Source: Candidatus Rokuibacteriota bacterium (GTDB lineage Bacteria > Methylomirabilota > Methylomirabilia > Rokubacteriales > CSP1-6). From it: 64,000 bases of DNA. Positions 32,360 to 41,878 of this stretch are shown here, piece after piece. The notes under the pieces were generated by a model. That model was not told the origin of the DNA, did no database searches, and saw nothing but the letters and a program-made list of their open reading frames with translations. A program made the position numbers and the translations under genes. The stretch spans positions 124,001 through 188,000 of the forward strand of contig QHSU01000054.1 in assembly GCA_003220535.1 (NCBI GenBank), given 5' to 3'. The first letter of the stretch is position 1. Each line of letters starts with the position of its first letter.

Positions 32360-33016
32360 ATGCGAGAGTCTCGGGAAGCCAAGCGGGCCCGGGCCCGAAA
32401 GATCGTTCGCGCGCTCAAGAAGGCGTATCCCGACGCGAAGATCGCGCTCGACTTCGAGACTCCACTCGAGCTCCTGGTGGCCACGATTCTCTCGGCCCAG
32501 TGCACCGACGAGCGTGTGAACACGGTGACCCCGGCGCTCTTCAAGAAGTACCCGAGCGCCCGCGACTATGTTCGCGCTGAGGCCGCCGCCCTGGAGCAAG
32601 AGGTCCGCTCCACGGGCTTCTACCGTGCGAAGACCCGCTCGATCATGGGCATGGCGAAGGCCCTGGTCGACGACCACGGCGGCGAGGTACCCCGGACGCG
32701 TGAGGCGCTGACGTCGCTTCCCGGCGTCGGTCTCAAAACAGCGAACGTGATCCTGGGGAACGCCTTCGGTGAGCCGGCGATCGCCGTCGACACCCACGTC
32801 TTCCGCGTCTCCCAGCGTCTGGGGCTGGCGCGATCCGAGGACCCCGACGAGATCCACGACCAGCTCGTCGAGGTGTTGCCGCGCCGGGAGTGGACGCTGA
32901 CGACCCATCTCTTGCAGAGCCACGGACGCCGCTGCTGTGTCGCGCGCAAGCCTCTGTGCCCGGAATGCCCGGTGCTGGCGCTCTGCCCGTGGCCCGGCAA
33001 GACCAAGATTCGTTGA
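32360..33016 (+). CDS. nth: Endonuclease III (DNA glycosylase/AP lyase)
   Basis: A 218-residue base-excision repair enzyme that removes oxidised pyrimidines and cleaves abasic sites. The HhH motif LPGVGLKTANVIL carries the catalytic lysine and VDTHVFRV the catalytic aspartate. The [4Fe-4S] ligands follow the C-x6-C-x2-C-x5-C pattern in CCVARKPLCPECPVLALC. ATG 32360 is preceded by GAAGGGGAG. The last codons contain the -35 box of the next operon's promoter. Confidence 0.96.
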   Translation: MRESREAKRARARKIVRALKKAYPDAKIALDFETPLELLVATILSAQCTDERVNTVTPALFKKYPSARDYVRAEAAALEQEVRSTGFYRAKTRSIMGMAKALVDDHGGEVPRTREALTSLPGVGLKTANVILGNAFGEPAIAVDTHVFRVSQRLGLARSEDPDEIHDQLVEVLPRREWTLTTHLLQSHGRRCCVARKPLCPECPVLALCPWPGKTKIR

Positions 33017-33041
33017 CAGGCTCCCGCTTCTCTTTTAGAGT
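33013..33041 (+). promoter_or_regulatory. Sigma-70 promoter of the rplM operon
   Basis: A consensus TTGACA (33013-33018) overlaps the nth stop codon, and TAGAGT (33036-33041) follows after exactly 17 bases. The transcript would start near 33048, about 50 bases before rplM. This is the best promoter match seen in the window. Confidence 0.75.
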
Positions 33042-33097
33042 ATGACGTTGCGTTTTTTCCGTGTGGACGCCTACTTAGCGTGATCAAGGGGAAGCTG

Positions 33098-33541
33098 ATG
33101 CCGACGCCGGTACCGAAGGAAAGCGAAATCGTGCGCAAGTGGTTCATCGTGGACGCCGACGGGCAGGTGCTCGGGCGCCTCGCGAGCCGGGTCGCGTCGA
33201 TTTTGCGCGGAAAGCACAAGCCGTTGTTCGTGCCCCACCTCGACGTCGGTGACCACGTGGTGGTGGTCAACGCGGCGAAGGTGCATCTCACGGGGCGCAA
33301 GCTCCGAGACAAGCTGTACCGCTGGCACTCCGGCTACATCGGGGGTCTGCGCGAAGTCCGGGCCGAAACGATGCTCAAGACCCACCCCGAGCGCGTCATC
33401 GAATGGGCGGTGCAGGGCATGCTACCGAAGAACCGGCTCGGGAGGGCGATGGCGAAGAAGCTGAAGGTCTACGGCGGCGCGGCGCACCCCCACGCGGCAC
33501 AGCAGCCCGAAACGCTCTTGACGAAGTCGGAGGTTCGCTAG
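33098..33541 (+). CDS. rplM: 50S ribosomal protein L13
   Basis: A 147-residue early-assembly large-subunit protein. Diagnostic parts are [38 protein letters not shown] and the central [21 protein letters not shown] (shown in part: [12 protein letters not shown]). ATG 33098 is chosen because AAGGGGA is five bases upstream and the N-terminus then matches the family. rpsI follows at once, as in nearly all bacteria. Confidence 0.97.
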   Translation: MPTPVPKESEIVRKWFIVDADGQVLGRLASRVASILRGKHKPLFVPHLDVGDHVVVVNAAKVHLTGRKLRDKLYRWHSGYIGGLREVRAETMLKTHPERVIEWAVQGMLPKNRLGRAMAKKLKVYGGAAHPHAAQQPETLLTKSEVR

Positions 33542-33940
33542 ATGGCCGCCGTACTCGACAGGTTTTACGCGACGGGCCGCCGCAAGACGTCCGTCGCGCG
33601 CGTCTGGATCCGGCCGGGAGCCGGACGGATCGTCGTCAACCGACGGGCCTTCGAGGACTACTTCCCGCGCGAGACGCTTCGCATGATCATCGCGCAGCCG
33701 CTCGAGGTGACGAACACCCTCGGCCAGTTCGACGTCTTCGCCACCGTCGGTGGCGGTGGCCCGACCGGCCAGGCGGGGGCCGTCCGTCACGGGCTCGCGC
33801 GGGCGCTCTCGCGCTTCGACGAAAAGTTCCGCCTGCCGCTGAAGAAGGCGGGTCTCCTCACCCGTGACCCGCGGATGCGCGAACGGAAGAAGTACGGTCA
33901 GCCGGGTGCCCGTCAGAAGTTCCAGTATTCGAAGCGCTAG
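33542..33940 (+). CDS. rpsI: 30S ribosomal protein S9
   Basis: A 132-residue small-subunit protein whose basic tail reaches the P-site t[18 protein letters not shown] opens it; [20 protein letters not shown] is the core; and the C-terminus ends KFQYSKR, the conserved tail. It begins on the base after the rplM stop and its own stop overlaps argC by one base. Confidence 0.97.
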   Translation: MAAVLDRFYATGRRKTSVARVWIRPGAGRIVVNRRAFEDYFPRETLRMIIAQPLEVTNTLGQFDVFATVGGGGPTGQAGAVRHGLARALSRFDEKFRLPLKKAGLLTRDPRMRERKKYGQPGARQKFQYSKR

Positions 33941-35007
33941 TGCCAGAGCGGTCCCGCTTGATCCGTGTCGCGGTCGCCGGCGCCAGTGGCTACATGGGAG
34001 CCGAGCTCCTACGGTTGCTCTCCGTCCATCCCAAGATCACCCTGACGGGAGTGACCTCGGATCGGCTCGCCGGCGAGCCGCTCGGCAAGGCGTACCCGCA
34101 TTTGCGCGGGCTCACCGATCTCAGATTCCACGACCTCGACCCGGAGTGGCTCGCCGGAGTCGCCGACGTCGTCTTCCTCGCGTTGCCGCACATGGAGTCG
34201 CAGAAGGCCGTGCCGGTCCTGCGCACGCGTGGTGGTCGTGCCATCGACCTCTCGGCCGACTACCGGTTGCACGACCCGGATGACTACGTCACGTGGTACA
34301 AGGCGCCGCACATCGATCTGCCCGGGCTCGCCGAAGCGGTCTACGGGCTGCCCGAGCTCCACCGAAAGGCGATCGGGCCAGCCTCGCTCGTCGCCACGCC
34401 CGGCTGCTATCCGGCCGGGGCGGTCCTGGCGACGGCCCCGCTCGTGCGGGCGGGCCTCGCTCGGCTCGACGGGATCGTCATCGACGGCAAGTCGGGCGTC
34501 ACCGGCGCGGGAGCGCAAGGCCGGAAGATCGACCCGATGTACCTCTACACCGAGGCCAACGAGAACGTGCAGGCGTACGCGATCGCGGGCCACCGGCACA
34601 CGCCCGAGATCGAGCAGGAGCTCGGCGCCCTGGCCGGCGCGCCCGTGCGCGTCGCCTTCACACCGCACCTCGTGCCCCTCAACCGCGGCCTGTTCACGAC
34701 GGCCTCCGTGCCGCTCACCGCGACGCTGACGACCGCTCGCCTCCTCGATGTGTACCGCGAGTTCTATGCCGGGGAGCCCTTCGTGCGTGTGCTCGACGAG
34801 GGCGAGCGCCCGACGACGCGCGCCGTCGTCGGCTCCAACTACTGCGACGTCACGGTGGTGGCGGACCCGCGTACGAACCGCGCCGTGTGCGTGTCGGCGA
34901 TCGACAATCTCGGCAAGGGCGGGGCGGCGAACGGCGTGCAGAACCTCAACGTCATGTTCGGCTGGGGCGAGCGGACCGGGCTCGAGGCGCCGCCGGTGTA
35001 CCCCTAA
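33940..35007 (+). CDS. argC: N-acetyl-gamma-glutamyl-phosphate reductase
   Basis: A 355-residue NADPH enzyme of arginine biosynthesis that reduces N-acetylglutamyl phosphate to the semialdehyde. The dinucleotide motif is VAGASGYMGAELLRLL. The catalytic cysteine is in VATPGCYPAGAVLA, and GHRHTPEIEQEL carries the conserved histidine. The C-terminus has IDNLGKGGAANGVQNLN, also diagnostic. GTG 33940 shares a base with the rpsI stop. Being placed in a ribosomal operon suggests growth-linked expression. argJ follows. Confidence 0.95.
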   Translation: MPERSRLIRVAVAGASGYMGAELLRLLSVHPKITLTGVTSDRLAGEPLGKAYPHLRGLTDLRFHDLDPEWLAGVADVVFLALPHMESQKAVPVLRTRGGRAIDLSADYRLHDPDDYVTWYKAPHIDLPGLAEAVYGLPELHRKAIGPASLVATPGCYPAGAVLATAPLVRAGLARLDGIVIDGKSGVTGAGAQGRKIDPMYLYTEANENVQAYAIAGHRHTPEIEQELGALAGAPVRVAFTPHLVPLNRGLFTTASVPLTATLTTARLLDVYREFYAGEPFVRVLDEGERPTTRAVVGSNYCDVTVVADPRTNRAVCVSAIDNLGKGGAANGVQNLNVMFGWGERTGLEAPPVYP

Positions 35008-35012
35008 AGCCC

Positions 35013-36233
35013 ATGGCGCCGGCGGAGCTCGAGTGGCTCGAGGGAGGCATCACCGCGGTGCCCGGGATCCTCGCCGGGGGCATCGTGGCCGGCATCAAGC
35101 CGAGCGGCAAGAAGGACCTCGCGCTGATCTATTCCTCGACTCCGGCCCGCGCGGCCGCGGTCTTCACGTCGAACCAGGTGAAGGGCGCGCCGGTGGTCGT
35201 GTCGAGGGAGCACGTGCGCGGCGGGCAGGCCCAGGCCATCGTCGCCTCCAGCGGCTGCGCCAACGTCTGTACCGGCGAGCAGGGCATCAAAGACGCGCGC
35301 GAGATGACGCGGCTCGTGGGAGAGCTGCTCCGGATCCCCGCGAGCCACGTGCTGGTCGCGTCGACCGGCGTCATCGGGGTGCCGCTGCCGATGGACAAGA
35401 TCCGCGCCGCGCTGCCCAAGCTCGCCAAGTCGCTGTCCCCCCAGGGGGGTCGGGGAGCGGCCGAGGCCATCATGACGACCGACACGCGACCCAAAGAGTC
35501 CGCGCTGCGCGTCGAGGTCGGCGGTCGACCGGTGACGATCGGCGGGATCGCCAAGGGTGTCGCGATGCTCGAGCCCCATCTGGCGACGATGTTCTGCTTC
35601 GTCGCGACGGACGCGGTCGTCGCTCGCGGCGCGCTCGGGGCGGTCGTGCAGCGCGCGGTCGACCGGTCCTTCAACCGGACGACCGTCGACTCCGACCAGT
35701 CCACCAGCGACACCGTGGCGGTGCTCGCGAACGGGCTCGCCGAGAACGCCCCGCTCGAGGCGGGCGCGCGGGGTCTCCGCCAGTTCGCGAGCGGGCTCGA
35801 GGCGGTGATGGCGAAGCTCGCCCGCATGCTCGTGGCCGACGGCGAGGGCGCGACGAAACTGGTGACGATCGCCGTGCGCGGCGCCGCGAGCCGGCGAGAC
35901 GCGCTGATCGCGGCGCGTACCGTCGCGAACTCGCCGCTGGTCAAGACCGCGATCAACGGCCAGGACCCCAACTGGGGTCGGATCATGATGGCGCTCGGCA
36001 AATCGCCGGCCCGCGTCGAGCAGGAGAAAGTCTCGATCTCTTTCGGAGACGAGCGCCTGGTCGAGCGGGGGATGCTGAAGGAAGGCGTGCGCCTGGAGCG
36101 GGTTCGGGAGATCATGGGACTGTCGGAATACGACATCACGATCGACCTGGGGCTCGGTCGCGGCGAGGATCGCGTCTGGACGTGCGATCTCAGCGAGGAA
36201 TACGTGCGACTCAACGCGAAGTACACGACGTAG
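35013..36233 (+). CDS. argJ: Bifunctional ornithine acetyltransferase / N-acetylglutamate synthase
   Basis: A 406-residue enzyme that recycles the acetyl group from N-acetylornithine to glutamate. ArgJ proteins cleave themselves before a threonine that becomes the nucleophile. Here the site is [10 protein letters not shown], with an Ala-Thr bond in place of the common MATML. Other motifs are [11 protein letters not shown] (usually SGNANACTG), [24 protein letters not shown] and [10 protein letters not shown]. The length is normal. It starts six bases after argC. The cysteine in SGCANVC is a small departure from the usual SGNAN. Confidence 0.94.
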   Translation: MAPAELEWLEGGITAVPGILAGGIVAGIKPSGKKDLALIYSSTPARAAAVFTSNQVKGAPVVVSREHVRGGQAQAIVASSGCANVCTGEQGIKDAREMTRLVGELLRIPASHVLVASTGVIGVPLPMDKIRAALPKLAKSLSPQGGRGAAEAIMTTDTRPKESALRVEVGGRPVTIGGIAKGVAMLEPHLATMFCFVATDAVVARGALGAVVQRAVDRSFNRTTVDSDQSTSDTVAVLANGLAENAPLEAGARGLRQFASGLEAVMAKLARMLVADGEGATKLVTIAVRGAASRRDALIAARTVANSPLVKTAINGQDPNWGRIMMALGKSPARVEQEKVSISFGDERLVERGMLKEGVRLERVREIMGLSEYDITIDLGLGRGEDRVWTCDLSEEYVRLNAKYTT

Positions 36234-36280
36234 CTCACCATCACGCACGCCGCGCGTTTTCGGTGGTAGTGCGCGCTGCT

Positions 36281-36308
36281 GGCCGTCGCGGGGAATGCCC
36301 CGCCGGCC
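36281..36308 (+). promoter_or_regulatory. rpsB leader hairpin, candidate
   Basis: GCGGGG (36288-36293) pairs with CCCCGC (36298-36303) around AATG, and GGCC (36281-36284) can extend the helix by pairing with GGCC (36305-36308). It lies in the 121-base argJ-rpsB gap, 47 bases before the rpsB start. S2 operons are often autoregulated through such leaders; the link is inference. Confidence 0.35.
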
Positions 36309-36354
36309 GAGGCGCGCCTGCTGGGCGCGGCGGAGGCAAACCGAAGGAGGATTC

Positions 36355-37119
36355 ATGGCGACGTTGACGATGAAGGAACTGCTCGAGGCCGGAGTGCACT
36401 TCGGCCACCAGACGAAGCGCTGGAACCCGAAGATGCAGAAGTACATCTTCGGCGAGCGCAACGGCATCTACATCATCGACCTCCAGAAGACGCTCAAGAA
36501 GTTCCGCGAGGCCTACGGCTTCGTGCGTGACCTCGCCGCCGGCGGGGGCACGGTGCTCTTCATCGGGACCAAGAAGCAAGCCCAGGAGACCGTGTTCGAG
36601 GAAGCGAATCGCTGCGGAATGTTCTACGTCAACCAGCGCTGGCTCGGCGGAACGCTGACGAACTTCGCGACGATCCGCAAGTCCATCACCCGGCTCAAGA
36701 AGCTCGAGGAGATGAAGGACACCGGCGAGTACGAGCGGCTGCCGAAGAAGGAAGCGCTGGAGCTCGATCGGGAGCGGGAGAAGCTCGACAAGGCGCTGGT
36801 CGGCATCAAGTCGATGGAGCAGCTGCCGACGGCCGTGTTCATCATCGATCCCCGCAAGGAGAAGATCGCCGTGGCCGAGGCCCAGCGGCTCGGGATCTCG
36901 ATCGTGGCGATCGTGGACACGAACTGCGACCCGACCGGCATCGATTATCCGGTGCCCGGCAATGACGACGCGATCCGCGCCGTGCGCCTGATCACCTCGC
37001 GCATCGCCGACGCCGTCAACGAGGGGCGCGGCACCCTCGGCAAGGACGAGGGCGACGCGGCGGTGGCCGACACGCCGGCCGAGAGCGTCGAGATGGCGGC
37101 GGCCGAGGCGGAGGGCTAG
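36355..37119 (+). CDS. rpsB: 30S ribosomal protein S2
   Basis: A 254-residue small-subunit protein. The N-terminus [21 protein letters not shown] is unmistakable (given in part), with [23 protein letters not shown] and the late [21 protein letters not shown]. It ends in an acidic Ala/Glu-rich tail. ATG 36355 has AAGGAGGA five bases before it. It heads the rpsB-tsf-pyrH-frr cluster. Confidence 0.97.
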   Translation: MATLTMKELLEAGVHFGHQTKRWNPKMQKYIFGERNGIYIIDLQKTLKKFREAYGFVRDLAAGGGTVLFIGTKKQAQETVFEEANRCGMFYVNQRWLGGTLTNFATIRKSITRLKKLEEMKDTGEYERLPKKEALELDREREKLDKALVGIKSMEQLPTAVFIIDPRKEKIAVAEAQRLGISIVAIVDTNCDPTGIDYPVPGNDDAIRAVRLITSRIADAVNEGRGTLGKDEGDAAVADTPAESVEMAAAEAEG

Positions 37120-37122
37120 CCA

Positions 37123-37728
37123 ATGGCCGCGACCGCGCAGCTAGTGAAGGATCTCCGCGACCAGACGGGTGCCGGAGTCATGGACTGCAAGGAGGCGCTC
37201 CAGGCGACCCAGGGCGATCTGCAAGGCGCTGTCGAGTACCTGAGGAAGAAGGGGCTCGCCCAGGCGGCGAAGCGATCACACCGGGACGCCCGTGAGGGAG
37301 CCGTCGGAACCTACATCCACGCCGGCGCCAAGCTCGGGGTGCTCATTGAGGTGAACTGCGAGACAGACTTCGTCGCCCGGACCGAGGCCTTCCAGGAGTT
37401 GGTGAAGGACCTCGGGATGCAGGTCGCGGCGGCGAACCCCGCCTACGTCGCCCGCGAGGACGTCCCGGGCGAGGTGGTCGAGAAGGAGCGCGAGATCTAT
37501 CGCAGCCAGCTGGCCGACCAGAAGAAGCCCGCGCAGGTGCTCGACAAGATCATCGAGGGCAAGCTCGAAAAGTTCTACACGGAGCAGTGCCTGCTCGAGC
37601 AGCCGTTCATCAAGGACGCCTCTGGTAAGACCAAGGTCCGGGATCTCGTGGACGGCGTGAACGCCAAGACGGGTGAGCGGATCGTCATCAAGCGGTTCGC
37701 CCGATTCCAGGTTGGCGAGGCGGGGTAG
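37123..37728 (+). CDS. tsf: Elongation factor Ts, short form
   Basis: A 201-residue nucleotide-exchange factor for EF-Tu. It contains [19 protein letters not shown], the TDFVAR motif ([10 protein letters not shown]) that inserts into EF-Tu, and a single core domain. It is shorter than E. coli EF-Ts (283) and similar in size to the Thermus form (196), so it lacks the second core repeat and coiled coil. It begins three bases after rpsB. Confidence 0.95.
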   Translation: MAATAQLVKDLRDQTGAGVMDCKEALQATQGDLQGAVEYLRKKGLAQAAKRSHRDAREGAVGTYIHAGAKLGVLIEVNCETDFVARTEAFQELVKDLGMQVAAANPAYVAREDVPGEVVEKEREIYRSQLADQKKPAQVLDKIIEGKLEKFYTEQCLLEQPFIKDASGKTKVRDLVDGVNAKTGERIVIKRFARFQVGEAG

Positions 37729-37729
37729 C

Positions 37730-38470
37730 GTGACGGCGGCTGCCGACACCGGCCGCCCGGCCTACCGCCGTATCGTCCTGAAGCTCTCGGGGGAGGCACT
37801 CGCCGGGGGCCTGGGCTACGGGATCGATCCGCCCGTCCTCGATCGGATCGCCGCCGAGGTTCGCGACGTGGCGTCGCTCGGCGTGCAGGTGGCGATCGTC
37901 ATCGGCGGCGGCAACATCTTCCGCGGCGTCGCCGCCAGCGCCGGCGGGATGGACCGCGCCACCGCCGACTACATGGGCATGCTGGCGACGGTCATCAACG
38001 CGCTGGCGCTGCAGGACGCCCTCGAGAAGGTCGACCTGCAAACGCGCGTGCTCTCGGCGATCGAGATGCGGGCGGTCGCGGAGCCGTACATCCGCCGTCG
38101 CGCGATCCGACACCTGGAGAAGGGACGCGTCGTGATCTTCGCCGCCGGCACCGGGAACCCCTTCTTCACGACGGACACCGCCGGCGCGCTGCGCGCCGTC
38201 GAGATCGGTGCCGACGCGATCATCAAGGCGACCAAGGTCGACGGCATCTACTCGGCCGATCCGAAGCAGGACGCCAACGCCCAGCGTCTCGAGCGCCTGA
38301 CGTATATCGACGTCCTCAATCGCGGCCTCCAGGTGATGGATGCCGCCGCGATCTCCCTCTGCATGGACAACAAGCTGCCGATCATCGTCTTCGACCTGAC
38401 CCGATCCGGTAACATCAAGCGGATCGTCCTCGGCGAGGCCGTGGGCTCGATCGTATCGTCGGGAGGGTGA
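37730..38470 (+). CDS. pyrH: UMP kinase
   Basis: A 246-residue amino-acid-kinase-fold enzyme that phosphorylates UMP to UDP. Motifs: [24 protein letters not shown], the UMP-binding [20 protein letters not shown] (shown in part: [17 protein letters not shown]) and the ATP-site [15 protein letters not shown] 37730 directly follows the tsf stop. The end overlaps frr by four bases. Confidence 0.96.
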   Translation: MTAAADTGRPAYRRIVLKLSGEALAGGLGYGIDPPVLDRIAAEVRDVASLGVQVAIVIGGGNIFRGVAASAGGMDRATADYMGMLATVINALALQDALEKVDLQTRVLSAIEMRAVAEPYIRRRAIRHLEKGRVVIFAAGTGNPFFTTDTAGALRAVEIGADAIIKATKVDGIYSADPKQDANAQRLERLTYIDVLNRGLQVMDAAAISLCMDNKLPIIVFDLTRSGNIKRIVLGEAVGSIVSSGG

Positions 38471-39039
38471 CGGACATGCCGGATACGCAGAGCGTGCTCA
38501 AGGAGGTCGAGACCAAGATGACGGGCGCTCTCGAGGCCCTTGGGCGGGAGTTCGCGGCGGTCCGGACCGGCCGCGCCTCCGCCGGTCTGCTCGACGGGAT
38601 CCGCGTCGACTACTACGGTACGCCGACGCCGGTGAACCAGATGGCGTCGATCTCGGTCCCGGATGCCCGGACTCTGGTGATCCAGCCCTGGGAGGCGAGC
38701 CAGCTCAAGGCTATCGAGAAGGCGATCATGGCGTCCGATCTCGGGCTGACGCCGGTCAACGACGGCAAGATCGTCCGCCTGGCGATGCCGTCGCCGACCG
38801 AGGAGCGGCGCAAACAGCTCGCGAAGGCCGTGCACAAGATCGCCGAGGAATCCCGCGTCGTGGTCCGTAACCTCCGGCGCGAGGCGAACGACCGGCTCAA
38901 GGCGATGGCCAAGGACAAGAAGGTCTCCGAGGACGAGGAGCGGCGCAGCCACGACCAGATCCAGAAGGCGACGGACAAGTTCATCACGAAAATCGACGAG
39001 CTCCTCAAGAAGAAGGAGCAGGAGATTTTGTCATTCTAG
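38467..39039 (+). CDS. frr: Ribosome recycling factor
   Basis: A 190-residue two-domain tRNA-mimic that splits post-termination ribosomes with EF-G. The conserved parts are [40 protein letters not shown] and the C-terminal helix [23 protein letters not shown] 38467 overlaps the pyrH stop; ATG 38476 is an alternative that would shorten it by three residues. Confidence 0.96.
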   Translation: MTDMPDTQSVLKEVETKMTGALEALGREFAAVRTGRASAGLLDGIRVDYYGTPTPVNQMASISVPDARTLVIQPWEASQLKAIEKAIMASDLGLTPVNDGKIVRLAMPSPTEERRKQLAKAVHKIAEESRVVVRNLRREANDRLKAMAKDKKVSEDEERRSHDQIQKATDKFITKIDELLKKKEQEILSF

Positions 39040-39061
39040 CGATCTGTGAGATGACCCTCGT

Positions 39062-39808
39062 ATGACGCGGGGCCCCAGCGAGGCCGAGCTGTTCGACGCC
39101 GTGCGGGCACAGCCCGTGCCCGAGCACGTCGCCATCATCATGGACGGGAACGGGCGCTGGGCGACCCGCCGCGGGCTGCCGCGCGTCGCCGGGCACCGGG
39201 AAGGCGTCAAGGCGGTACGGTCGATCGTGCGCGCGGCGTCTGCACTCGGCCTCCGCTATCTCACGCTCTACGCGTTTTCGACGGAAAACTGGAGCCGTCC
39301 GGCGGACGAGGTCTCGACCCTCATGAGCCTCCTCGAGCGCTCGGTCCACTCGGAGCTCCCCGAGCTGATGGCGCTCAACGCCCGACTGCGCGTTCTCGGC
39401 CGACCGCACGGGGTGCCGGCCGGCGTGCGGCGCGGCATCGATCACGTGGTGCACGAGACGCGGCACAACAGCGGGCTGACGGTCCTGATGGCGTTCAACT
39501 ACGGCGGCCGCGACGAGCTGATCGACGCGTTTCGTGCACTCGCGCGTCAGGTCGAGGCGGGCGAGCTCAAGCCCGACGACATCTCGGAGAAGGGGATCAG
39601 CGAGGCCCTTTACACCGCCGACATCCCGGACCCCGATCTCCTGATCCGTACGAGCGGCGAGATGCGGATCTCGAACTTCCTCCTGTGGCAGATCGCCTAC
39701 ACGGAGCTGTGGATTACGCCGACCCTCTGGCCCGACTTCGGGCCGACCGACCTCTATCGAGCCGTGGCCGAGTTTCAGGGGCGCACGCGCAGGTTCGGCA
39801 AGGTGTGA
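39062..39808 (+). CDS. uppS: Undecaprenyl diphosphate synthase (cis-prenyltransferase)
   Basis: A 248-residue enzyme that extends farnesyl diphosphate to the C55 carrier for peptidoglycan. The diphosphate-binding aspartate is in IIMDGNGRWATRRGLPRVAG, with YAFSTENWSRP and the distal RTSGEMRISNFLLWQ. It starts 22 bases after frr. Its end is separated by one base from cdsA. Confidence 0.95.
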   Translation: MTRGPSEAELFDAVRAQPVPEHVAIIMDGNGRWATRRGLPRVAGHREGVKAVRSIVRAASALGLRYLTLYAFSTENWSRPADEVSTLMSLLERSVHSELPELMALNARLRVLGRPHGVPAGVRRGIDHVVHETRHNSGLTVLMAFNYGGRDELIDAFRALARQVEAGELKPDDISEKGISEALYTADIPDPDLLIRTSGEMRISNFLLWQIAYTELWITPTLWPDFGPTDLYRAVAEFQGRTRRFGKV

Positions 39809-39809
39809 C

Positions 39810-40706
39810 GTGGGCAAGACCGAGGTGGCCAGCGTGACGGTGCCCGATACCGCAGCCGGCGTGTCGCCGGCGTGGAAGCGCATCGCGAGCGCGGTGGTGC
39901 TGATCCCCCTGTTCGTCTGGGTGACGGCCGGCGCGCCGCCGTGGGTCTTCCAGGTGCTCGTCGTCGCGGTAAGTGCCTTGGCCAGCGCCGAGCTCGCGCG
40001 GATGTTCCGGCGCACCGGACGCCCGATCCATCCTTGGGTGACGGTCGGTGTGAGCGCCACGATCACCGCCAGCTTCGCGACGAGCCTCTACGCGGTTCTC
40101 GCCGATGACGGGAAGGTCGTCCGGTGGATGCCGACGCCCGAGCTCGCGCTCATCGTCGGGGTCGGGCTCATCTTCAGCGCGCCCCTCTGGACGGCCGGGC
40201 GCCCGATGGTCGAGTCCACCGCGAACACCCTGTTCGGCGCGGTCTATGTCGGCTGGCTGCTCGGATACGCGATCTGGCTGCACGGCCGGGCCGACGGTCC
40301 TCAGCTCGTACTGTTCCTCGTCGGCGTCACGTGGGCCGGTGAATCGGCGGCGTACCTGGTCGGGTCCTCGGTGGGCCGCCACCGGATCGCACCGGTGCTG
40401 AGCCCGCGCAAGACCGTCGAGGGTTCCATCGCCCAGGTCGTCATCTCGATCGGCGCCGCGCTGGCGCTGGGCGTCTGGCTCCTCCCCGCGTGCGGCCTGG
40501 CGAGCGCCGCCGGCGCCGGCGTCGTCCTCGGCGTGATCGGACAGGTCGGTGATCTCGCCGAATCCGCGATCAAGCGGAGCGTCGGAACCAAGGACACCGG
40601 AGGCCTCATCCCCGGCCACGGCGGCATGCTCGATCGTGTCGACAGCCTGCTGTTCAACGCTCCGGCGCTCTACTTCTATTCGCTGTACACCTGGTGCCGC
40701 GGATGA
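39810..40706 (+). CDS. cdsA: Phosphatidate cytidylyltransferase
   Basis: A 298-residue integral membrane enzyme that makes CDP-diacylglycerol from phosphatidate and CTP. It has about seven or eight hydrophobic segments and the C-terminal signature SAIKRSVGTKDTGGLIPGHGGMLDRVDSL (shown in part: KDTGGLIPGHGGMLDRVDS), plus SPRKTVEGSIAQV. GTG 39810. It overlaps dxr as ATGA. Confidence 0.95.
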   Translation: MGKTEVASVTVPDTAAGVSPAWKRIASAVVLIPLFVWVTAGAPPWVFQVLVVAVSALASAELARMFRRTGRPIHPWVTVGVSATITASFATSLYAVLADDGKVVRWMPTPELALIVGVGLIFSAPLWTAGRPMVESTANTLFGAVYVGWLLGYAIWLHGRADGPQLVLFLVGVTWAGESAAYLVGSSVGRHRIAPVLSPRKTVEGSIAQVVISIGAALALGVWLLPACGLASAAGAGVVLGVIGQVGDLAESAIKRSVGTKDTGGLIPGHGGMLDRVDSLLFNAPALYFYSLYTWCRG

Positions 40707-41878
40707 AAAGTATCACGCTGCTCGGTGCGACCGGATCCGTCGGGCTCCGCACACTCGACCTCGTGTCGAGCTTCCCCGAGGAGTTCTCGGTGGCGGGCTT
40801 GGCAGCACGCGGGTCGAACGTGGAGCGGGTCGCGGACCTGTGCAAGAAATATTCGCCCCGCGCCGTCGCGCTCCTGGAGGTGGAGGCCCGCGACCGGCTG
40901 GCAAAGCTCCTTCCGGCGCCACGACCGGAGCTCCTCGCCGGCCCCGACGGGCTGGTGGCGCTGTGCCGCGACGTCAAAGCGGACATCGTCGTCTCGGCGC
41001 TGGTCGGAGGCGTCGGATTGCTCCCGACCATGGCGGCGATCCAGGCCGGCCGGACGGTGGCGCTCGCCAACAAGGAGACGCTCGTGATGGCCGGCCGCTT
41101 GATGACGGCGGCCGCGCGGGCCCGGGGCGTGAAGCTCCTCCCCGTCGATTCCGAGCACAGCGCCGTGTTCCAGTGCCTGGCCGGCCACGGGCGATCCGAT
41201 GTTCACCGGATCCTTCTCACCGCGTCCGGGGGGCCGTTCCGTGAGACGCCGAAGGCGCGGCTCGCGAGCGTGACCGTGGAGGACGCGCTCCAGCACCCGA
41301 CGTGGAAAATGGGGGCCAAGATCACGATCGACTCGGCCACCCTGATGAACAAGGGGCTCGAGATCATCGAAGCGCGCTGGCTGTTCGACGTGGCGCCCGA
41401 TCAGGTGCAAGTGATCGTGCATCCGCAGTCGATCGTTCACTCGATGGTCGAGTATATCGACGGGGCCGTGATCGCTCAGCTGGGCGTGGCGGACATGGGT
41501 GTGCCGATCCTCTATGCGCTCACCTATCCCGAGCGGCGGCCGACGCCGGCGGCGCGGCTCGACCTGGTCCGGGTCGCCCAGCTGACGTTCTACGAGCCGG
41601 ACGTCGACAAGTTCCCGTGCCTGCGTCTCGCGCGGGCTGCGCTCGAGGCGGGGAGCGCGGCGCCCGTGGTGGTCAACGCCGCGAACGAGGTCGCGGTCGC
41701 TGCGTTCCTCGAGCGGCGGGTGGGGTTCACCGAGATCGCGGAGCTCATCGAAGAGGCCCTCGACGGCTCGCGGGCCGGCGAGCTCGAGTCCATCGAGGCG
41801 TGCGTGGCCGTCGACGCCGAGACCCGGCGCGCCGTGCAGCGGTCAATCGACGTCCGGCATGGAGGGCGGCCCGCGTGA
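40703..41878 (+). CDS. dxr: 1-deoxy-D-xylulose 5-phosphate reductoisomerase
   Basis: A 391-residue NADPH enzyme of the MEP isoprenoid pathway. The dinucleotide motif is LLGATGSVG and ALANKETLVMAG lies next to it. The metal/substrate part has LPVDSEHSAVFQCL, TASGGPFRE and HPTWKMGAKITIDSATLMNK. It is encoded with uppS and ispG in one cluster, linking precursor supply to carrier-lipid synthesis. The ATG start overlaps the cdsA stop and the end overlaps rseP (GTGA). Confidence 0.96.
   Translation: MKSITLLGATGSVGLRTLDLVSSFPEEFSVAGLAARGSNVERVADLCKKYSPRAVALLEVEARDRLAKLLPAPRPELLAGPDGLVALCRDVKADIVVSALVGGVGLLPTMAAIQAGRTVALANKETLVMAGRLMTAAARARGVKLLPVDSEHSAVFQCLAGHGRSDVHRILLTASGGPFRETPKARLASVTVEDALQHPTWKMGAKITIDSATLMNKGLEIIEARWLFDVAPDQVQVIVHPQSIVHSMVEYIDGAVIAQLGVADMGVPILYALTYPERRPTPAARLDLVRVAQLTFYEPDVDKFPCLRLARAALEAGSAAPVVVNAANEVAVAAFLERRVGFTEIAELIEEALDGSRAGELESIEACVAVDAETRRAVQRSIDVRHGGRPA

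Noticed and set aside
34748..36367. 539-codon plus-strand frame overlapping argC and argJ
   Set aside because: Out of frame with both conserved enzymes and rich in Arg/Gly/Ala without motifs.
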